Shown here piece after piece: positions 24,991-34,609 of a stretch of 64,000 nucleotides of DNA. Source of the DNA: Paraburkholderia monticola (GTDB lineage Bacteria > Pseudomonadota > Gammaproteobacteria > Burkholderiales > Burkholderiaceae); assembly GCF_001580545.1 (NCBI RefSeq), contig NZ_LRBG01000022.1:124001-188000 (forward strand), in the 5' to 3' direction. The translations under genes were made by a program, and so were the position numbers. The notes below the pieces were generated by a model. It had not been told where the DNA came from. It made no database searches and was given only the letters and a program-made list of their open reading frames with translations. Position 1 is the stretch's first letter. Every line of letters starts with the position of its first letter.

Positions 24991-26379
24991 TCAAAGCTGT
25001 TTCATCAGCACGAGTGACTTGCGCTGCCAGTTGTAGAGTCGGCGGCGGTCTTCGGGCAGGTCGTCGACCGTGACCTTGACGAAGCCGCGCTTGAGAAACC
25101 AGTGTTCGGTACGTGTGGTGAGCACGAAAATGCGCGTGAGGCCGCGTGCCCGCGCGCGCTGTTCGATGCGCTTGAGCAGGCGCTCGCCGTCGCCCGTGCC
25201 TTGCGCTTCGGGTGCGACCGTCAGGCACGCCATTTCGCCGATGCGCTCCTGCGGATACGGATACAGCGCCGCGCAGCCGAACAGCACGCCATCGTGCTCG
25301 ATCACCGAGAAATGGTCGATGTCGCGCTCGATCTGGTGACGGCCGCGCCGCACCAGCGTGCCGTCCGCTTCGAGCGGCTCGATCAGAGCGAGAATGCCGC
25401 CGACGTCGTCTGGCGTGGCTTCGCGCAGGCTTTCCAGATTCTCGTACGAGATCATCGTGCCGACGCCATCGTGCAGGAACAGTTCGAGCAGCAGACTGCC
25501 GTCGAGCGCGTACGGGATGATGTGCGCGCGCGGCACGCCACCGCGGCACGCGCGGATCGAATGCTTGAGGTAGAACCCGGCGTCGCCGGTCACTTCGCCG
25601 CTTTCGTGCAGTTTGTAGGCGTCGTCGAGCGACAGTTCGCGGATCAGCTCGGTGCCGCTTTCGCCGGCTTCCATCAGGCCGGGCGTCTCGGTCAGGAACA
25701 CGATCTTGTCGGCGCGCAGCGCGATCGCCGCGGCGGAGGCCACGTCTTCCATCGACAGATTGAACGCCTCGCCGGTCGGCGAGAAACCGAGCGGCGACAG
25801 CAGCACCAGCTTGCGGCTCGCGAGCGAGTGGCGGATCGAATCCGCGTCGATCTTGCGCACGAGACCCGTGTGCTGGAAGTCGACGCCGTCCAGAATGCCG
25901 ACCGGGCGCGCCGTCACGAAGTTGCCCGACACGACGCTAATGTGCGCGTGCGCCATGGGCGTGTTCGGCAAACCCTGGCTGATCGCGGCCTCGATATCGA
26001 GACGCACTTCGCCGGCCGCTTCCTTCGCGGACTCGAGCGCGCGCGCGTCGGTGATGCGCATGCCGTGCGAAAACTCCGATTCGACGCCGTGCAGACTCAT
26101 CTGCTCCTCGACCTGCGGGCGCGAGCCGTGCACCAGCACGATCTGGATGCCCATCGCCTGCAACAGCGCGATGTCCGACACGAGTGCATTCAGCAGCCCC
26201 TGATGCACCACTTCGCCGCCGAAACCGACGACGAACGTCTTGTTTCGGAACGCGTGGATATACGGGGCGACTGAACGCATCCAGTCGACGAATTGCGCGT
26301 GCTGTGCGAGGTTTTCCGGCGAGTCGGCGGGGGCCGGAACGCTCGCGGCTGCGGGGACGAGGTCGGTTTGGGAATTCAT
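24991..26379 (-). CDS. argA: N-acetylglutamate synthase (amino-acid N-acetyltransferase)
   Basis: Acetyl-CoA:L-glutamate N-acetyltransferase, first step of arginine biosynthesis, 462 residues. The N-terminal amino-acid-kinase domain (about 35-295: FVVGFGGEVV, IQIVLVHGSRPQVEEQM, KLVLLSPLGFSPTGEAFNLS) binds arginine for feedback control. The C-terminal GNAT domain (about 315-460: REATPDDVGGILALIEPLE, CLTVAPEAQGTGDGERLLKRIE, WFLKRGF) carries catalysis. ATG 26379 gives the usual length; the open frame continues into the divergent hrpA only as shadow. Only 23 bp separate it from the hrpA start, with a palindromic TATAAT in between. Confidence 0.93.
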   Translation of the reverse strand: MNSQTDLVPAAASVPAPADSPENLAQHAQFVDWMRSVAPYIHAFRNKTFVVGFGGEVVHQGLLNALVSDIALLQAMGIQIVLVHGSRPQVEEQMSLHGVESEFSHGMRITDARALESAKEAAGEVRLDIEAAISQGLPNTPMAHAHISVVSGNFVTARPVGILDGVDFQHTGLVRKIDADSIRHSLASRKLVLLSPLGFSPTGEAFNLSMEDVASAAAIALRADKIVFLTETPGLMEAGESGTELIRELSLDDAYKLHESGEVTGDAGFYLKHSIRACRGGVPRAHIIPYALDGSLLLELFLHDGVGTMISYENLESLREATPDDVGGILALIEPLEADGTLVRRGRHQIERDIDHFSVIEHDGVLFGCAALYPYPQERIGEMACLTVAPEAQGTGDGERLLKRIEQRARARGLTRIFVLTTRTEHWFLKRGFVKVTVDDLPEDRRRLYNWQRKSLVLMKQL

Positions 26380-26387
26380 GCCGGGGA

Positions 26388-26395
26388 TTATAATG
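26388..26395. promoter_or_regulatory. Palindromic -10 box shared by argA and hrpA
   Basis: ATTATAAT reads TATAAT on both strands in the 23-bp gap between the divergent argA and hrpA starts. Used either way, the transcript would begin within a few bases of the start codon, so leaders would be absent or very short. No clear -35 box is seen. Confidence 0.45.
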
Positions 26396-26402
26396 CGCCC
26401 CC

Positions 26403-29400
26403 ATGTCGAATGTACCCAAAAGTCCCACTGGGGCGAACGAGAAACCGGTGTCGGCCGGCGAGCAGGCGAACTCCGGCGATACAAAGCGCCGCCCAGTGCA
26501 GGATGCGAAACCCGGGCCGACGCGCGACGCGCGTCGGGGGGCTGGCGCGTCTGCTGCGAACGTGCCGCCGCAAGGAATCGGTGCAAGCCGTGAAGGTCGC
26601 GAAGAGCACGCTGGTACGCGGGGCGCGGCGCGTGATGAACGACGCGGCGCGTCGTTGAGCGAGCAACTCGGGCAATTCCGTACCACGCTCCATCACGCCG
26701 CCAGTGAGCAGCAGGGCGGTGGGCCGCAAGGCGGGCAGCGAGGTGAGCCCCAGCGCGGACCTAAGGCGCCTTCGGACGGGGCTCGCGGTGAGCATGGTCA
26801 ACGGGCTCACGACCAGCGAGATGGCGCGCGGCAAAGCGAGCGGCGTGGCGAATCCGCCGTCGCGCACTCCGACACACCTCGCGCTGAACAGCCTCGTGCG
26901 CCTCGCAAGGAGCAGGAGAACCGCGGGCGGCGAAACGAGCAACCCGCGTCTGCCCGCGGCGAGCAACGTCACACTTCGCGCGACACGCAATCCGGCGAGG
27001 CGCGCAAGGAGCCGCGCGCGCCTCGCGAACCGCGGCCGTCGCGGGTCGTCGAGCCCAATCCGATTCCCCCGATCACGTTCCCCGAGGCGCTTCCCGTCTC
27101 CGGTCGCCGTGACGAGATCGCGCGTGCGACTGCGGAGAACCAGGTCGTGATCGTGTCGGGGGAAACCGGCTCGGGCAAGACCACGCAGCTGCCGAAAATC
27201 TGCCTCACGCTCGGCCGTGGCCTCGGTGCCGGCGGCAACGGTCTGATCGGCCATACGCAGCCGCGCCGGATCGCCGCGTCGGCGACCGGCCGCCGTATCG
27301 CCGAGGAACTCGGTACACCGTTCGGCGAGGTGGTCGGCTACAAGGTGCGCTTCAACGACAACCTCGCGCCGGGCGCATCGGTCAAACTGATGACCGACGG
27401 CATCCTGCTTGCCGAAACGCAGACCGATCCGTTGCTGAAGGCATACGACACGCTGATCATCGACGAAGCGCACGAGCGCAGCCTGAACATCGATTTTCTG
27501 CTCGGCTACCTGAAGGAAATTCTTCCGAAGCGCCCCGACCTGAAGCTGATCGTGACCTCGGCAACGATCGACGCCGACCGTTTCGCGCGCCACTTCGGCA
27601 GCGACGTCAAGCCCGCGCCGGTGATCGAAGTGAGCGGACGGCTGTATCCGGTGGAGGTACGTTACCGCCCGGTCGTCGAGGACAGCCCGGCGATCAAGGC
27701 GGCGCAAGGTACTGCGGGTACTGCGTCGTCTGGCCGCGAGCGCCCGAAGACGCAGCGCGAGACCGATCGCGATCTGATGGAAGCAATCGTCGACGCGGTC
27801 GACGAACTGTGCCGCGAAGGCCCCGGCGACGTGCTGGTATTCCTGCCCGGCGAGCGCGAGATTCGCGACGCCGCCGAGGCGCTGCGCAAACATCATCCGC
27901 CGCATACGGAGATTCTGCCGCTGTTCGCTCGGCTTTCCGCCGCCGAGCAGGAGCGCGTGTTCCGCACGTCGAACGCGCGCCGCATCGTGCTGGCGACCAA
28001 TGTCGCCGAAACTTCGCTGACGGTACCCGGCATTCGCTATGTGGTCGATACCGGGCTCGCGCGCGTGAAGCGTTACTCGTATCGCAACAAGGTCGAGCAG
28101 TTGCAGGTCGAGTCGATTTCGCAGGCTGCCGCGAACCAGCGCGCCGGGCGTTGCGGCCGGGTTGCCGACGGCATCTGCATTCGTCTCTATGAGGACAGCG
28201 ACTTCCAGGGCCGCGTGCGCTTCACCGACCCGGAAATCCTGCGCTCTTCGCTCGCCTCGGTGATTCTGCGCATGAAGTCGCTGCATCTGACGGCGATCGA
28301 AACCTTCCCGTTTATCGAGCCGCCGCCGGGCCGCGCGATTTCCGACGGCTACCAGTTGCTCAACGAACTCGGCGCGGTCGACGATGACAACGAGCTGACG
28401 CCGCTCGGCCGCGAACTCGCGCGCCTGCCGCTCGATCCGCGCGTGGGCCGCATGATCCTCGCCGCGCGCGACCAGCAGGCGCTGAAGGAGGTGCTGATCA
28501 TTGCGAGCGCGCTGTCCGTGCAGGACCCGCGCGATCGACCGATCGAAGCGCAGGAGCAGGCTGACCAGGCGCATCGCCGTTTCGCCGACGAGCGCTCCGA
28601 ATTCCTGCAGTGGCTGAAGATCTGGAACTGGTTCGAGGAAGCGATCGCGCACAAGAAATCGAACCGGCAGTTGCAGGACGAGTGCCGCAAGAACTTCCTG
28701 TCGCAACTGCGGCTGCGCGAATGGCGCGACGTCCACTCGCAGCTGCTGACGGTGGTGCGCGAGCACGGCTGGCGGCTGAACGAAGCGGAGGCGACGTTCG
28801 AGCAGATCCATCTGGCGCTGCTGACCGGTCTGCTCGGCAACATCGGTCTGAAAGCCGACGACGAGCCGTACTACCTCGGCGCGCGCGGCATCAAGTTCTA
28901 TTTGTGGCCAGGTTCGGCGCTCGTGAAAAAAGCGGGTAAGTGGGCGATGGCCGCCGAGCTGGTCGAAACGAGCCGCCTGTACGCGCGCTGTATTGCGAAA
29001 ATCGAGCCGGAGTGGGTCGAGAAGGTCGGTGCGCATCTGCTCAAGAAGTCGTTGTCCGAGCCGCATTGGGAAAAGCGCGCGGCGCAGGTGTCCGCATTCG
29101 AGCGCGCAGTGCTGTACGGCCTGCCGATTTATCACCGGCGCCGCGTCGCGTTCGGCAAGCAGGACCCGGCGCGGGCGCGCGAGCTGTTCATTCGCGGTGC
29201 GCTCGTCGAAGGCGAATTCGACACGAAGCTCGCGTTCTTCGCGCACAACCGCAAGCTGCTTGCCGACATCGAGCAACTCGAGCACAAGTCGCGCCGTCAG
29301 GACGTTCTGGTCGACGACGAATTGATCTTCGCGTTCTACGATCAGGCGCTGCCGGATGGCATTTATACCGGCGCGTCGTTCGAGCGCTGGTATCGCGAGG

Positions 29401-30998
29401 AGGTCAAAAAGAGCGGCCAGGCGGAGGACAAGCTGCGCCTCTTGTATCTGTCGCGCGACGATCTGATGCGGCACGAAGCGGCAGGCGTCACGACCGATCT
29501 GTTCCCGAAGCGACTGACGATGGCCGGCATCGAGATGGCGCTGACCTATCACTTCGAGCCAGGCACCCCGCGCGACGGCGTGACGCTCGCGGTGCCGTTG
29601 TATGCGCTGAACCAGGTCGACGCGCGCCGTTGCGAGTGGCTCGTGCCCGGCATGCTGAAGGAGAAGGCGCAACTGCTGCTGAAGTCGTTGCCGCAGAAGC
29701 TGCGCCGGCATTGCGTACCGCTGCCCGAGTACGCGGCGGGTTTCGCCGAGCGGCACAGCGCTCAGCGCTTTGGTGCTGGCGGCTTGCTGGAGACGCTGAT
29801 CGCCGACGTGCGTGAGCAGACGCAGGTCGCGATGAAGCAGTCCGACTTCAAACTCGAGACGCTGCCGGCCCATCTGTTCATGAACTTCAAGGTCATTGAC
29901 GAACATGGCCGCCAGCTCGCGATGGGGCGCAATCTGTCGCAACTGCGCGCCGAACTCGGCGGTCAGGCGCAGCAGCATTTCCAGAAGCTGGTCTCGGGTG
30001 CGGCGGGCGCAGCCTTGGCCGATGCGGGCGGCGGCGGTGTTGCAACACCCGCACAATCTCCCGATTCCACGGCGACTGGCGCGCCGCGCGGCAAGGGCGC
30101 GAGTGCTCCACAGCCCGCAACGTCGGATGGCACGCCGGGCACAGCGCTGTATGAAAACCTGAGCACGTGGAATTTCGGCAAGCTGCCCGAGCTGCTCGAA
30201 ATTCGCCGCGGCGGTCAGACACTGTTCGGCTACCCGGCGCTGGTGGACCGTGGCACGCATTGCGATGTCGAGGTATTCGATTCGCCGGAAGAAGCCGCGC
30301 GGATTCATCGCGCGGGTTTGCGTCGACTGTTCGCGCTGCAGCTGAAGGAGCCGATCAAGTATCTGGAGAAGAATCTGCCGGGCTTGCGCGAAATGGCCAT
30401 GCAGTTCATGCCACGCGGCACGCAGGAAGAACTGCGCGATCAGTTGATCGACATGGCGCTTGACCGGGCGTGTTTGCAGGACCCGCTGCCCGACGACGAT
30501 GCGAGTTTCCACACCCGACGCGACGAAGGGCGCAGCCGCCTCACACTGCTTGCACAGGAAATCTCGCGGCTGGTCGGGCAGATCCTCGGCGAATACGCGA
30601 GTCTGACTAAGAAGCTTCTGCAGGCAAAGCCGTTCGCGGCTGCGTACACCGATCTGCAGAGTCAGCTCGACGCGCTGATCGGTAAGCGTTTTGTCGTCGA
30701 TACACCGTATGCGCAACTCGCGCATTTCCCGCGTTATCTGAAGGGGATGGCGCTGCGTATCGACAAGCTGCGCGCGGACCCCACACGCGACGCGCGGCAG
30801 TTCGCCGAATTCCAGCCGCTGCAGCAGCACTATCAGCGCGCGGTGTCGCAGCGCGGCGGCGTGGTGGATCCGCGACTTGCGGAATTCCGCTGGCTGCTCG
30901 AAGAGTTGCGCATCTCGCTGTTCGCGCAGGAGCTGCGCACTCCGATGCCGGTTTCGGTGAAGCGCCTGCACAAGGTGTGGGAGTCGATGCAGCGTTGA
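26403..30998 (+). CDS. hrpA: ATP-dependent RNA helicase HrpA
   Basis: 1531 residues, DEAH-box helicase (in Escherichia coli HrpA rescues stalled ribosomes and processes mRNA). Helicase motifs: Walker A SGETGSGKTTQLPK (about 250), TQPRRIAAS, IIDEAHERSLNIDFLLGYLK (about 353), VTSATIDADRFARHF, ATNVAETSLTVPGIRYVVDTG and QRAGRCGR. The HA2/OB and DUF3418-type C-terminal regions follow to the end. The first 215 or so residues are unusual: a low-complexity, charged Arg/Gly/Glu/Gln/Ser-rich extension, longer than in the enteric protein. A Gly/Ala/Thr insertion lies near residues 1195-1245. The start MSNVPKSPTG is the first ATG and leaves 23 bp to argA. Confidence 0.95.
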   Translation: MSNVPKSPTGANEKPVSAGEQANSGDTKRRPVQDAKPGPTRDARRGAGASAANVPPQGIGASREGREEHAGTRGAARDERRGASLSEQLGQFRTTLHHAASEQQGGGPQGGQRGEPQRGPKAPSDGARGEHGQRAHDQRDGARQSERRGESAVAHSDTPRAEQPRAPRKEQENRGRRNEQPASARGEQRHTSRDTQSGEARKEPRAPREPRPSRVVEPNPIPPITFPEALPVSGRRDEIARATAENQVVIVSGETGSGKTTQLPKICLTLGRGLGAGGNGLIGHTQPRRIAASATGRRIAEELGTPFGEVVGYKVRFNDNLAPGASVKLMTDGILLAETQTDPLLKAYDTLIIDEAHERSLNIDFLLGYLKEILPKRPDLKLIVTSATIDADRFARHFGSDVKPAPVIEVSGRLYPVEVRYRPVVEDSPAIKAAQGTAGTASSGRERPKTQRETDRDLMEAIVDAVDELCREGPGDVLVFLPGEREIRDAAEALRKHHPPHTEILPLFARLSAAEQERVFRTSNARRIVLATNVAETSLTVPGIRYVVDTGLARVKRYSYRNKVEQLQVESISQAAANQRAGRCGRVADGICIRLYEDSDFQGRVRFTDPEILRSSLASVILRMKSLHLTAIETFPFIEPPPGRAISDGYQLLNELGAVDDDNELTPLGRELARLPLDPRVGRMILAARDQQALKEVLIIASALSVQDPRDRPIEAQEQADQAHRRFADERSEFLQWLKIWNWFEEAIAHKKSNRQLQDECRKNFLSQLRLREWRDVHSQLLTVVREHGWRLNEAEATFEQIHLALLTGLLGNIGLKADDEPYYLGARGIKFYLWPGSALVKKAGKWAMAAELVETSRLYARCIAKIEPEWVEKVGAHLLKKSLSEPHWEKRAAQVSAFERAVLYGLPIYHRRRVAFGKQDPARARELFIRGALVEGEFDTKLAFFAHNRKLLADIEQLEHKSRRQDVLVDDELIFAFYDQALPDGIYTGASFERWYREEVKKSGQAEDKLRLLYLSRDDLMRHEAAGVTTDLFPKRLTMAGIEMALTYHFEPGTPRDGVTLAVPLYALNQVDARRCEWLVPGMLKEKAQLLLKSLPQKLRRHCVPLPEYAAGFAERHSAQRFGAGGLLETLIADVREQTQVAMKQSDFKLETLPAHLFMNFKVIDEHGRQLAMGRNLSQLRAELGGQAQQHFQKLVSGAAGAALADAGGGGVATPAQSPDSTATGAPRGKGASAPQPATSDGTPGTALYENLSTWNFGKLPELLEIRRGGQTLFGYPALVDRGTHCDVEVFDSPEEAARIHRAGLRRLFALQLKEPIKYLEKNLPGLREMAMQFMPRGTQEELRDQLIDMALDRACLQDPLPDDDASFHTRRDEGRSRLTLLAQEISRLVGQILGEYASLTKKLLQAKPFAAAYTDLQSQLDALIGKRFVVDTPYAQLAHFPRYLKGMALRIDKLRADPTRDARQFAEFQPLQQHYQRAVSQRGGVVDPRLAEFRWLLEELRISLFAQELRTPMPVSVKRLHKVWESMQR

Positions 30999-31147
30999 AA
31001 CCAGGGCGCTCGCTCCCGGTCGCTGAACACCGCGGGTGCGCAGCAAACGACGAGCGGGCCGGTGCACGGATGCGCGCGGTGCACCGCGAGCGTCCGGTGC
31101 GCAACGTCGCGGCCGACCTCCGTCGGTGACGATCGCGCGGGCTGGCT

Positions 31148-31750
31148 TCACCAATGCATCCCCGCGCCGATCGATGCGCCGAACTGCCCGCGCGAGCCGG
31201 TGCTGCCCGGGACCTTGTAGATCCACTTGCCGGTGTCCGACAACTGCGACACGCTGATCGCGAGCGCTGATTGACCGCCATCAGTGCTGCCAGCCATGGC
31301 GACCATGCCGTGTCCCGGTAGGACCGCTTGTGGCAAGCCCGCCATCGCGAGCGCCGATGCAGCGCCGCCGTAGCTGTCCCGGCGTGCCGAGCGGATCTGG
31401 TCGTCGGTATACCGATTTGCTGCGCTGATCGCGCCTTCGATTTGCGCGTTCGCCTGCGAGCCGATTGCCAGCGATGAATTACCGCTTGCTGTGGCCTGTG
31501 CGCCTATGGCGACAGCGGCGTCGCCGGGCGCGCTGGCCGTGCCCAGTTCAACGGAATCAACGCCGGCGCCGGCCGCTTCCGCGACGTAAAGCGCCGCCGC
31601 TATAGCAACACCCGCTGTGCTTCGAACCGCTCGGGCGATCCTTCTCGGCCGCGTGGAACCGAAGTGTGTTTGCCGGCAGGCTGTACGCGGTATCGTCGTT
31701 TTTACTTGAGATACCGCGCGGTAGATCATTGAAGTATTCTTGTTCGTCAA
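31148..31750 (-). CDS. Minimal YadA-like trimeric autotransporter
   Basis: 200 residues, outer-membrane surface protein. Start TTG 31750 has a strong AGGAGG 8 nt upstream. The order is a long N-terminal region with a hydrophobic signal (about 44-62, STAGVAIAAALYVAEAAGAG), head repeats of the YadA/Hep-Hag kind (DAAVAIGAQATASGNSSLAIGSQANA, about 78-103), one short stalk (ISAANRYTDDQIRSARR) and the C-terminal YadA anchor (about 122-200, SYGGAASALAMAGLPQAVLPGHGMVAMAGS ... GQFGASIGAGMHW) ending in aromatic Trp. Each trimer would form one 12-strand barrel. Most of these adhesins are far longer; this one has barely one head repeat pair. It is convergent with hrpA. Confidence 0.85.
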   Translation of the reverse strand: MTNKNTSMIYRAVSQVKTTIPRTACRQTHFGSTRPRRIARAVRSTAGVAIAAALYVAEAAGAGVDSVELGTASAPGDAAVAIGAQATASGNSSLAIGSQANAQIEGAISAANRYTDDQIRSARRDSYGGAASALAMAGLPQAVLPGHGMVAMAGSTDGGQSALAISVSQLSDTGKWIYKVPGSTGSRGQFGASIGAGMHW

Positions 31751-32325
31751 TTTAAGAGCCTCCTGATTATTATGGCGACGCGCAGCACGTAATCCGACAT
31801 TAACGGAGTGTTATGTCTGGATGGTTTTGAAAATCGAAAATACAAAAACACCGGCCGTTATTAAGGCTCGCGTTATTTTTGGATAATCACGCGCCGACCC
31901 CGGCGATATACGCTCGGACTCCGAGGGGCGAGCGCGAGTGGGGCGGTGCGTATGGGGAATTCTCGGGTCCCGGCATGAAGTCCGGATATCAGCGAACTCC
32001 GAAATTCAATCAAGCTAAAAAATATATTAATACGCATCGATTTTTATTGATAAGGAAAAAGGAATATTCCTATTTTTGCCGCCAGTGATTTGCGCGATTT
32101 TATCGGGTGACTGGTGCAGTAATGATATTGACACGGAGGGCGCCTTGATTCGGAACTCGAAAACGCGCGGCGCGAGCGCGAGACTGGACACGGAAAGCGA
32201 ACGCTTCCACCCGCCGCCATACTTCATCGCGCCCCTCATTTTCCGGTGGTCGCGCGGTGACGTACGTCAACCGCTCGGACCGGCAAACGTTCTACAATGA
32301 CAGTTGTTCTCCGAAGCGAGTTTTC
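31751..32325. other. AT-richer intergenic region upstream of two divergent envelope genes
   Basis: 575 bp with no supported gene. It is visibly AT-richer than its surroundings, with stretches such as AAAAAATATATTAATA near 32020. It separates the trimeric autotransporter gene (minus strand) from the beta-propeller gene (plus strand) and should hold both promoters; I cannot fix a convincing -35/-10 pair. Confidence 0.5.
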
Positions 32326-33345
32326 ATGCGTAAATTTTTTCTTCCCGGCTTGACTGCTACGTTCGCCGCGACCGCGGCGCTCGTCGTCGCCGCAGGCTTT
32401 TTTTCTCCGGCGGCGCACGCCAATAACGTGATCGTGCTCAATTCCGGCGAGGCCACGCTAAGCCTGATCGACGAGAACAGCCGCCAGGTCGTTGGCACCG
32501 TGCCCACGGGCAAGGAGCCGCATCACCTGATGGCCACGCCGGACAACTCCTCGCTGATCGTTGCCAATTCGGTATCGAACAACCTGATGTTCGTCGATCC
32601 GAAAACGGGTCAGGTGCAGCACTGGGTCGAGAACATCGAAGATCCGTACCAGATCGGTTTTTCGCCGGACCGCAAGTGGCTCGTGACCACGGGCCTGCGG
32701 CTCGACCGCCTCGACATCTATCACTATGACGGCCAGAAAAACCAGATGACACTGGCTTCACGGCTGCCGCTCGCGGTGATGCCGAGCCACATGGCGTTTT
32801 CGAACGACAGCAAGACCGTGTTCGTCACGTTGCAGATCTCGGGCGAGCTCGCCGCCATCGACTTGCCGACGCAAACCGTCAAGTGGAAGATGAAGGTAGG
32901 CAAGGTACCCGCGGGGCTGTGGATGACGCCGGGCGAAAAGTATCTGCTCGTCGGCATGACCGGCGAGGATTACGTCGCCGTGGTCGACTGGCGCAACCAG
33001 AAGGTCGTCAAGACGATCCACACGGGCAAGGGCGCGCACAACTTCCGCTCGCTCGCCGACGGCAAGCATGTCGCAGTGTCAAACCGCGTGGCGAGCACGA
33101 TCAGCATCATCGACGAAGACACGCTCACCAACGTCGGCGACATCACCGGTCTGTTGCCGGGACCGGACGACATGGAACTTTCCGCCGACAAACGCTATCT
33201 GTGGGTTACGTTCCGCTTCGCGAAGCACGTCGGCATCATCGACCTCAACACGCGCAAGCTGATCCAGACCATTGCAGTGGGCCGCTCGCCGCACGGCATC
33301 TATTTCTTCAATCGCGCGCCGATCACGGCGCCGAACGGAGCCTGA
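32326..33345 (+). CDS. Periplasmic YVTN/YncE-type beta-propeller protein
   Basis: 339 residues. A signal peptide (about 1-33, ending AHA before NNVIVLNSG) leads into seven-bladed propeller repeats of about 40 residues: LSLIDENSRQVVGTVPTGKEPHHLMATPDNSSLIVANS, and similar units such as VAVVDWRNQKVVKTIHTGKGAHNFRSLADGKHVAVSN and VGIIDLNTRKLIQTIAVGRSPHGIYFF. Proteins of this type bind ligands or cofactors in the periplasm; no enzyme signature is visible. The sterol-desaturase-type gene follows after 69 bp on the same strand, so the two may be cotranscribed. Confidence 0.88.
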   Translation: MRKFFLPGLTATFAATAALVVAAGFFSPAAHANNVIVLNSGEATLSLIDENSRQVVGTVPTGKEPHHLMATPDNSSLIVANSVSNNLMFVDPKTGQVQHWVENIEDPYQIGFSPDRKWLVTTGLRLDRLDIYHYDGQKNQMTLASRLPLAVMPSHMAFSNDSKTVFVTLQISGELAAIDLPTQTVKWKMKVGKVPAGLWMTPGEKYLLVGMTGEDYVAVVDWRNQKVVKTIHTGKGAHNFRSLADGKHVAVSNRVASTISIIDEDTLTNVGDITGLLPGPDDMELSADKRYLWVTFRFAKHVGIIDLNTRKLIQTIAVGRSPHGIYFFNRAPITAPNGA

Positions 33346-33414
33346 GAATGCCCGAGCGCAACAAGGCAGAGCACCCACGCGAGCCATGAAGGACGAAGTA
33401 ACCAGGCCAGCACC

Positions 33415-34413
33415 ATGTTCCATCTGATTTTCTCTTCGCTCGACAGCTTCGTTTCAGCCATCCAGACATGGCTGTACGTCGACGTGGTGCAGCCGCTGTT
33501 GTTCCGGTTCAACCTGATGGACTACGACGAGGACACCTACGACAGCCTGTACTGGGTCATCGTGGGTGTGCTCGAAGTGCTCGCGATGTACGCGATCCTG
33601 CGTCCGCTCGAGGCGTTGCGCCCGGTCGAGCAATGGGAGAGCCGCAAGGCAGTGCGCGTCGACGTCCTGTACACGTGGATCGCCAAGCTCGGCATTCTGA
33701 ATCTGTTCTTTTTCTTCGCGCTGCAGCCGTTCTTCGACACCGTCCAGGGCTGGCTGCGGCTGCACGGCATTGCGAACCTGAACTTCGACAATTTGTGGCC
33801 CGGCGTGACCACGCAGCCGCTCGTCACGTTCGTCATGTATCTGCTCGTGCTCGATTTCGCCGGCTACTGGTATCACCGCTGGCAGCACCGGGTCGGCGTA
33901 TGGTGGGAGTTGCATGCGGTGCACCATAGCCAGCGGCAGATGTCCCTGTGGTCCGACGATCGCAACCATCTGCTCGACGACTTGCTGCAGGCATCGTTTT
34001 TCGCGGTGATCGCACTGGTGATCGGTGTGCCGCCGTCGCAATTCGTTGTACTGGTTGCCATCACGAACCTCGCGCAAAGTGTGCAGCACGCGAATATCCG
34101 CCTGTACTACGGCTGGCTCGGCGAGCGGCTGCTCGTCAGCCCGACGTTCCACCGCCGTCACCATGCGATCGGCTACGGTCATGAAGGGCTCAAGTACGGC
34201 TGCAATTTCGGCGTCCTGTTCCCGTGGTGGGACATGCTGTTCCGCAGCGTGTCGTGGAGCCGCGACATGGAGCCGACCGGTATCAGCGACCAGCTCGAAG
34301 GCCGTCGCTATGGCGAGGGCTTCTGGGCTCAACACTGGTTTGCCTTCGTGCGCATTGCGCATCGCCTCGTGCCGAAGCGCCGCGCACCCGGCAACGACAC
34401 CGCCGCCGTTTGA
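33415..34413 (+). CDS. Sterol desaturase/fatty acid hydroxylase family protein
   Basis: 332 residues, integral membrane di-iron oxygenase-type enzyme. The three histidine boxes are present: HRWQH (in GYWYHRWQHRVGVWWELH), HAVHHS, and FHRRHH, with further His residues (QHANI). Four or more hydrophobic helices surround them (YWVIVGVLEVLAMYAIL, LGILNLFFFFAL, LVTFVMYLLVLDFAG, ASFFAVIALVIGV). Bacterial members hydroxylate lipids or carotenoids; the substrate here is unknown. Start ATG 33415. Linked to the upstream propeller protein gene. Confidence 0.9.
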   Translation: MFHLIFSSLDSFVSAIQTWLYVDVVQPLLFRFNLMDYDEDTYDSLYWVIVGVLEVLAMYAILRPLEALRPVEQWESRKAVRVDVLYTWIAKLGILNLFFFFALQPFFDTVQGWLRLHGIANLNFDNLWPGVTTQPLVTFVMYLLVLDFAGYWYHRWQHRVGVWWELHAVHHSQRQMSLWSDDRNHLLDDLLQASFFAVIALVIGVPPSQFVVLVAITNLAQSVQHANIRLYYGWLGERLLVSPTFHRRHHAIGYGHEGLKYGCNFGVLFPWWDMLFRSVSWSRDMEPTGISDQLEGRRYGEGFWAQHWFAFVRIAHRLVPKRRAPGNDTAAV

Positions 34414-34609
34414 TCCCATTCTGATCCCGTTCTGAGTCCACACCGAGTCCGCTCGAGCACGCACTTCGCCGCGCCGGCCAGTTCCGCCGGCGCGGCGTCC
34501 CTTGGTTTATGCTGTGCACGTTCGTGCGCACGCTCCAGTGCCCCAGCATGCCTGGCCGGCGCGCGGCGCGATTTCCCATCTATCGTTTCGTTCGCAGGCA
34601 CTGGCTCGC

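Noticed and set aside
26388..31226. 1612-residue open frame antisense to hrpA
   Set aside because: It is the reverse-strand shadow of a high-GC gene. Composition is Arg/Leu/Gln-rich with no domain, and hrpA on the other strand has full helicase motifs.
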